From an archaeon (lineage in GTDB: Archaea; Iainarchaeota; Iainarchaeia; Iainarchaeales; Iainarchaeaceae), in assembly GCA_024653905.1 (NCBI GenBank), contig JANLGZ010000038.1, positions 1 through 7,927 of the forward strand: a DNA stretch of 7,927 nucleotides. Direction: 5' to 3'. The notes beneath the pieces were generated by a model that saw only the letters and a list, made by a program, of their open reading frames with translations, had not been told where the DNA came from and ran no database searches. Within the stretch, counting starts at the first letter, position 1. Each line of letters begins with the position of its first letter. Both the position numbers and the translations under genes were made by a program. This document shows positions 5,861 through 7,927 of this stretch, one piece after another.

Positions 5861-5871
5861 CCTTTTAAAGG
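5861..5871 (-). promoter_or_regulatory. TATA-like palindrome for the 4713-5819 gene
   Basis: CCTTTTAAAGG is a TATA-like palindrome whose centre lies about 47 nt before the ATG at 5819. A start about 25 nt downstream gives a leader of about 22 nt that includes the AGTGAG ribosome site. The remaining 5820-5951 gap shows only AT-rich sequence. Confidence 0.4.
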
Positions 5872-5951
5872 AAACAATACAGAAGAGTTTAACTGACTAA
5901 TTCAAACTATCGTTTATTAAAGAAAATAATAAAACACACTTTAATTTTATT

Positions 5952-6938
5952 TTACTTAAGAATATAGTACATTAGTGGAGGAAAACCATTGAAACATATT
6001 CCGCTATAACTTCGAGTGTATGCTCCAGCAGTTAGAATAAAAACTTGGTCGCCTTCTTTTATGCTTTTTGGAAAATTATAGTTGAACTTTTCATAAAGTA
6101 TATCAAAACTATCACAAGTAGGTCCTGCGAGTATTACAGGCATTGTTTCTTCAGCGGTAGAATGGGTGGGAAAAAATACAGGGTATTTTATTGACTCCTC
6201 AAGAGTTTCCATTAACCCTCCGAATTTTCCAATGTCAAGATATACCCAGCAAGTTGAATCCAATTCAGACCGCCTTGTTGCATGCACTACTTCACTTACA
6301 ATAATTCCTGCATCTCCAACCATATATCTTCCAGGTTCAATAAAAATATCAGGCAGTTTGTTTGGAAAATCTTCTTTCAAAAACCTAATTATATGCTCCA
6401 TATATTTTTTTATTTTCGGAACAGGACTAAGGTAATTTGAAGGCAGTCCGCCACCTAAATTTATTGCTTTAAGATAAACTCCTTCTTTTTCAAGGCTTTC
6501 AAATAAATATTTACAAAGCGAAATTGCAGTATCCCATTGTCCAATATCATGTTGCTGTGAACCAACATGAAAAGACACGCCATAAGGAACTAGACCTTGT
6601 TTTTTAGCTTCAATAAGAAGATTAAAAGCAGTTTCTGTATGGGTGCCAAATTTTCTTGACAATGGCCAGTCAGCACCAGTGTTATCAAGCAAAAGTCTGA
6701 CAAAAATTTTTGATCCAGGCGCAGCTCTTGCAATTTTTTTCATGTCTACTAGACAATCAGTTGTAAAAAGAGTTATTCCTTTTTCGAATGCATATTTTAT
6801 GTGTTTTTCTTTTTTTATGGTGTTACCGTAACCCATTTTTTTAGGAGAAATACCAAGATTAAGCAACTGATTTATTTCCTGTATTGAAGCCACATCAAAA
6901 AAAGAACCTTTTTTAGAAAGAAGTTCAAGCACTTCATC
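5952..6938 (-). CDS. Ornithine/lysine decarboxylase, main part after the frameshift
   Basis: This part encodes 328 residues of a fold-type III PLP-dependent decarboxylase that would convert ornithine (or lysine) to putrescine (or cadaverine) in the cytosol. Motifs, numbered on the joined 391-residue protein, are: SFHVGSQ (185-191), the phosphate-binding glycine loop LGGGLP (224-229), EPGR (264-267), GPTCDSFD with the active-site Cys338/Asp339/Asp342 set, GAYT (368-371) and FNGFPP near the C-terminus. The GPTCDS...GAYT...FNGFPP signature fits bacterial-type ornithine/lysine decarboxylases better than diaminopimelate or arginine decarboxylases. It lacks the PLP lysine, which lies upstream in another frame. 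The frame continues without further damage. A GTG at 6932 could be mis-called as its start, but a product from there would have no cofactor lysine. The joined length is normal for the family. Confidence 0.9.
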   Translation of the reverse strand, partial: DEVLELLSKKGSFFDVASIQEINQLLNLGISPKKMGYGNTIKKEKHIKYAFEKGITLFTTDCLVDMKKIARAAPGSKIFVRLLLDNTGADWPLSRKFGTHTETAFNLLIEAKKQGLVPYGVSFHVGSQQHDIGQWDTAISLCKYLFESLEKEGVYLKAINLGGGLPSNYLSPVPKIKKYMEHIIRFLKEDFPNKLPDIFIEPGRYMVGDAGIIVSEVVHATRRSELDSTCWVYLDIGKFGGLMETLEESIKYPVFFPTHSTAEETMPVILAGPTCDSFDILYEKFNYNFPKSIKEGDQVFILTAGAYTRSYSGICFNGFPPLMYYILK

Positions 6939-6942
6939 AGGC
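6931..6942 (-). other. +1 frameshift point in the decarboxylase
   Basis: On the minus strand the zero frame reads CCT-GCC-TGA-TGA. Skipping the T at 6939 gives GCC-GAT-GAA-GTG (Ala-Asp-Glu-Val), the expected family sequence. The form NCC-TGA-T with a +1 skip of T matches the layout of the antizyme recoding site (TCC-TGA-T). A small hairpin GAAGT/ACTTC (6935-6931 with 6924-6920) follows immediately. Recoding, recent mutation and a single-base sequencing or assembly error are all possible. Confidence 0.9.
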
Positions 6943-7128
6943 AGGATTTGCCTTCATAGCATAATAAATTTTTGCAAAAGGCATATTTTTATGAAGCGCA
7001 TCATATTTTTTCGCGATTTTTTTAAGGTCAATTAACAAAAAAGGAGTTTCGTGAGATTCAGCGAATTTTTTTACTCGATTAATGTCCGTAACGGAAAGTG
7101 CCTTATAAGAATCAGTGTGATTATGCAT
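6937..7128 (-). CDS. Ornithine/lysine decarboxylase, N-terminal part with PLP lysine
   Basis: This 63-residue frame ends in IYYAMKANPA-stop. YAMKANP is the cofactor-binding motif of fold-type III decarboxylases, with Lys59 forming the Schiff base to PLP. Upstream, TPFLLIDLKKIAKKYDAL is the usual first strand and helix of the family barrel. The stop (TGA, 6939-6937) is at once followed in the +1 frame by DEVLELLSKKGSFFDVAS, the exact continuation expected of the family. ATG 7128 is preceded by GGGGT 7 nt upstream, within a predicted leader of about 25 nt, so expression signals are intact. On its own this fragment would be inactive. Adjoining parts together make one normal enzyme, so this is a single interrupted gene, not two genes. 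Confidence 0.9.
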   Translation of the reverse strand: MHNHTDSYKALSVTDINRVKKFAESHETPFLLIDLKKIAKKYDALHKNMPFAKIYYAMKANPA

Positions 7129-7173
7129 TTAGTTTACCCCAACAAAAGAATAATACAAAAAAGGGTACTAATC

Positions 7174-7184
7174 GATTTAAAAAT
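7174..7184 (-). promoter_or_regulatory. TATA-like element for the decarboxylase gene
   Basis: On the minus strand CATTTTTAAATC is centred about 50 nt before ATG 7128. A start about 25 nt downstream gives a 25-nt leader containing the GGGGT ribosome site. It shows that the interrupted gene still has a plausible promoter. Confidence 0.4.
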
Positions 7185-7204
7185 GTTTATTCAAAAAAAT
7201 GCCA

Positions 7205-7400
7205 AAAAAGATTCTGATTTATTAACAACCAATAGGGGCTAAACCCACCGAAGATGGTCCCTCATACCACACAACCAAAACTAGGGTACGCAAGGGGCAG
7301 ATTTATCCTCAAATAAACGTGTAATTTGAGATAAGGCAAAGTACAAAAGCCATCATTACTACACCGGTTGTATAGGCTGGAAAATGCATTGTTTTCTGGG
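7205..7400. ncRNA. Candidate structured RNA of unknown type
   Basis: The 446-bp gap 7129-7574 has no convincing gene. Its middle is less AT-rich than its flanks and contains pairing segments: the strong hairpin at 7303-7334, CCATC/GGTGG around TTC at 7245-7257 (minus-strand reading), TACA/TGTA around CCGGT (7360-7372), and a long-range match ACAACC (7271-7276) with GGTTGT (7366-7371). The last two helices overlap and exclude each other. Read minus, the block ends in T-runs (around 7193-7210). Read plus, it follows a TATA-like TTTATTAA (7217-7224). Either strand could be transcribed. I cannot match it to a known RNA class. Confidence 0.25.
7303..7334. repeat. 11-bp bulged hairpin
   Basis: TTAT-C-CTCAAAT (7303-7314) pairs with ATTTGAG-ATAA (7324-7334) with one bulged C and a 9-nt loop. 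It is the strongest secondary structure in the long gap and is not placed as a terminator for either neighbouring gene. Confidence 0.6.
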
Positions 7401-7493
7401 GGTAATCAAAAATTAAGACAATAAAAAAATAAATAACCCTGCCTCAAAGGGAACTGAAGAAATAAACGCGCTAAAAATGGGTTTTGGAAATCG

Positions 7494-7504
7494 TTTTTAA
7501 AAAA
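7494..7504 (+). promoter_or_regulatory. TATA-like element for the cupin gene
   Basis: TTTTTAAAAAA lies about 75 nt before ATG 7575. A start about 26 nt later gives a leader of about 50 nt carrying GAGGAGTTGAT. Apart from this element, 7401-7574 shows only AT-rich sequence and frames of fewer than 20 codons. Confidence 0.3.
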
Positions 7505-7574
7505 TGACTTTGACATCTGACCTGACAAGGTGTAAAAAGGCTTTGCAATAATAGTTATAGAGGAGTTGATACGA

Positions 7575-7927
7575 ATGGTTATGAAAGGATTTATTGTTCA
7601 TCTTGAGAATGAGACTGGAAAAAATTCGGATTTTAGACGGGTGCTTTATACAGGGAAAAATTCCCAGCTTGTGCTGATGTGCCTTATGCCCGGAGAAGAC
7701 ATAGGTGAGGAAGTTCACGAACATATTGACCAGTTTTTCAGGTTCGAGTCAGGCAAAGGAGCAGTGTTCATTGATGGAACAAAACACGAAGTACAAGACG
7801 GAGACGGAGTAATAATTCCTGCTGGCGCAAGGCACAATGTTGTAAACACATCAGATAAAGACAAACTCAAGTTTTACACAATTTATTCACCACCTGAGCA
7901 TGTTGATGGAACAATCAGACACACAAA
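7575..7927 (+). CDS. Cupin-domain protein (partial, runs off the window)
   Basis: At least 117 residues are present, and the frame is still open at the window edge. It is a single cupin beta-barrel. Motif 1 is PGEDIGEEVHEHIDQFFRFESGKG, with candidate metal ligands His48, His50 and Gln53 in place of the usual Glu. Motif 2 is GDGVIIPAGARHNVVN with the third ligand His87 and the conserved Pro82 and Gly84. The opening MKGFIVHLEN and the ending YTIYSPPEHVDGTIRHT match the small cupins often labelled mannose-6-phosphate isomerase-like, which are common in ultra-small microbes and whose substrate is unknown. GAGGAG (7560-7565) is a strong ribosome site 9 nt before ATG 7575; an in-frame ATG at 7581 is the alternative start. 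It is on the plus strand, divergent from the decarboxylase, and probably complete within a few codons beyond the window. Confidence 0.92.
   Translation, partial: MVMKGFIVHLENETGKNSDFRRVLYTGKNSQLVLMCLMPGEDIGEEVHEHIDQFFRFESGKGAVFIDGTKHEVQDGDGVIIPAGARHNVVNTSDKDKLKFYTIYSPPEHVDGTIRHT

Noticed and set aside
7051..7242. Plus-strand 63-codon frame across the decarboxylase start
   Set aside because: It is antisense to the decarboxylase N-terminus and has no recognisable domain or ribosome site.
7309..7389. A 26-codon minus-strand frame (MHFPAYTTGVVMMAF...) with hydrophobic content
   Set aside because: It has no ribosome site, overlaps the strongest hairpin of the gap and has no supporting context.
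7205..7400. Weak likeness to RNase P RNA conserved regions: GAAGATGGTCC near 7248 and ACCGGTTGTATAGG near 7363, in the right order
   Set aside because: The two segments cannot form the required P4 helix with each other (GGTCC against ACCGG does not pair as in the family), and the other conserved regions are missing.

Overview
The window is AT-rich and compact, and it reads as archaeal, most likely a small-genome DPANN-type lineage (Woesearchaeota/Pacearchaeota-like). This is an inference, not a proof. In its favour are TATA-like boxes about 25 nt before likely transcript starts, ribosome sites of the GGTGA/GGGGT type, T-rich rather than sigma-type signals, and very short gaps between genes. 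An ultra-small bacterium is not fully excluded. No mobile element, CRISPR array or rRNA is visible.

Layout from left to right. Positions 1-200 hold a class II tRNA-Leu(CAA) on the minus strand, with an encoded CCA and a perfect 14-bp hairpin just downstream. Positions 308-1077 hold a two-gene minus-strand operon: a small protein resembling the beta-barrel domain 2 of translational GTPases, then an unrecognised helical basic protein. Diverging from it at 1252-2472 is a soluble PAS-like histidine kinase with no response regulator in the window. It converges on a DEAD-box RNA helicase (2511-3893, minus) that has a roughly 105-residue Gly/Ser/Arg tail and a probable 110-nt leader. Next comes a GIY-YIG endonuclease-like protein (4045-4293, minus), divergent from a 79-residue Cys/His-rich protein (4367-4606, plus) built from three 10-residue HxCCH repeats and a coiled coil. 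The 3' end of that gene has been copied in tandem beyond its own stop codon. A 368-residue Trp-rich protein of uncertain family follows (4713-5819, minus). Then comes an ornithine/lysine decarboxylase (5952-7128, minus) whose frame breaks once, right after its PLP lysine, at a GCC-TGA-T sequence. A 446-bp gap with a structured, relatively GC-rich core precedes a cupin gene (7575 onward, plus) that runs off the window.

The genes do not form one pathway. They are single housekeeping or accessory genes: translation and RNA (tRNA, helicase, domain-2-like protein), signalling (kinase), metal handling (Cys/His protein, by inference) and polyamine synthesis (decarboxylase). The two points most worth checking are the decarboxylase frameshift, which could be recoding, recent damage or a sequencing error, and the expanding Cys/His repeat gene.
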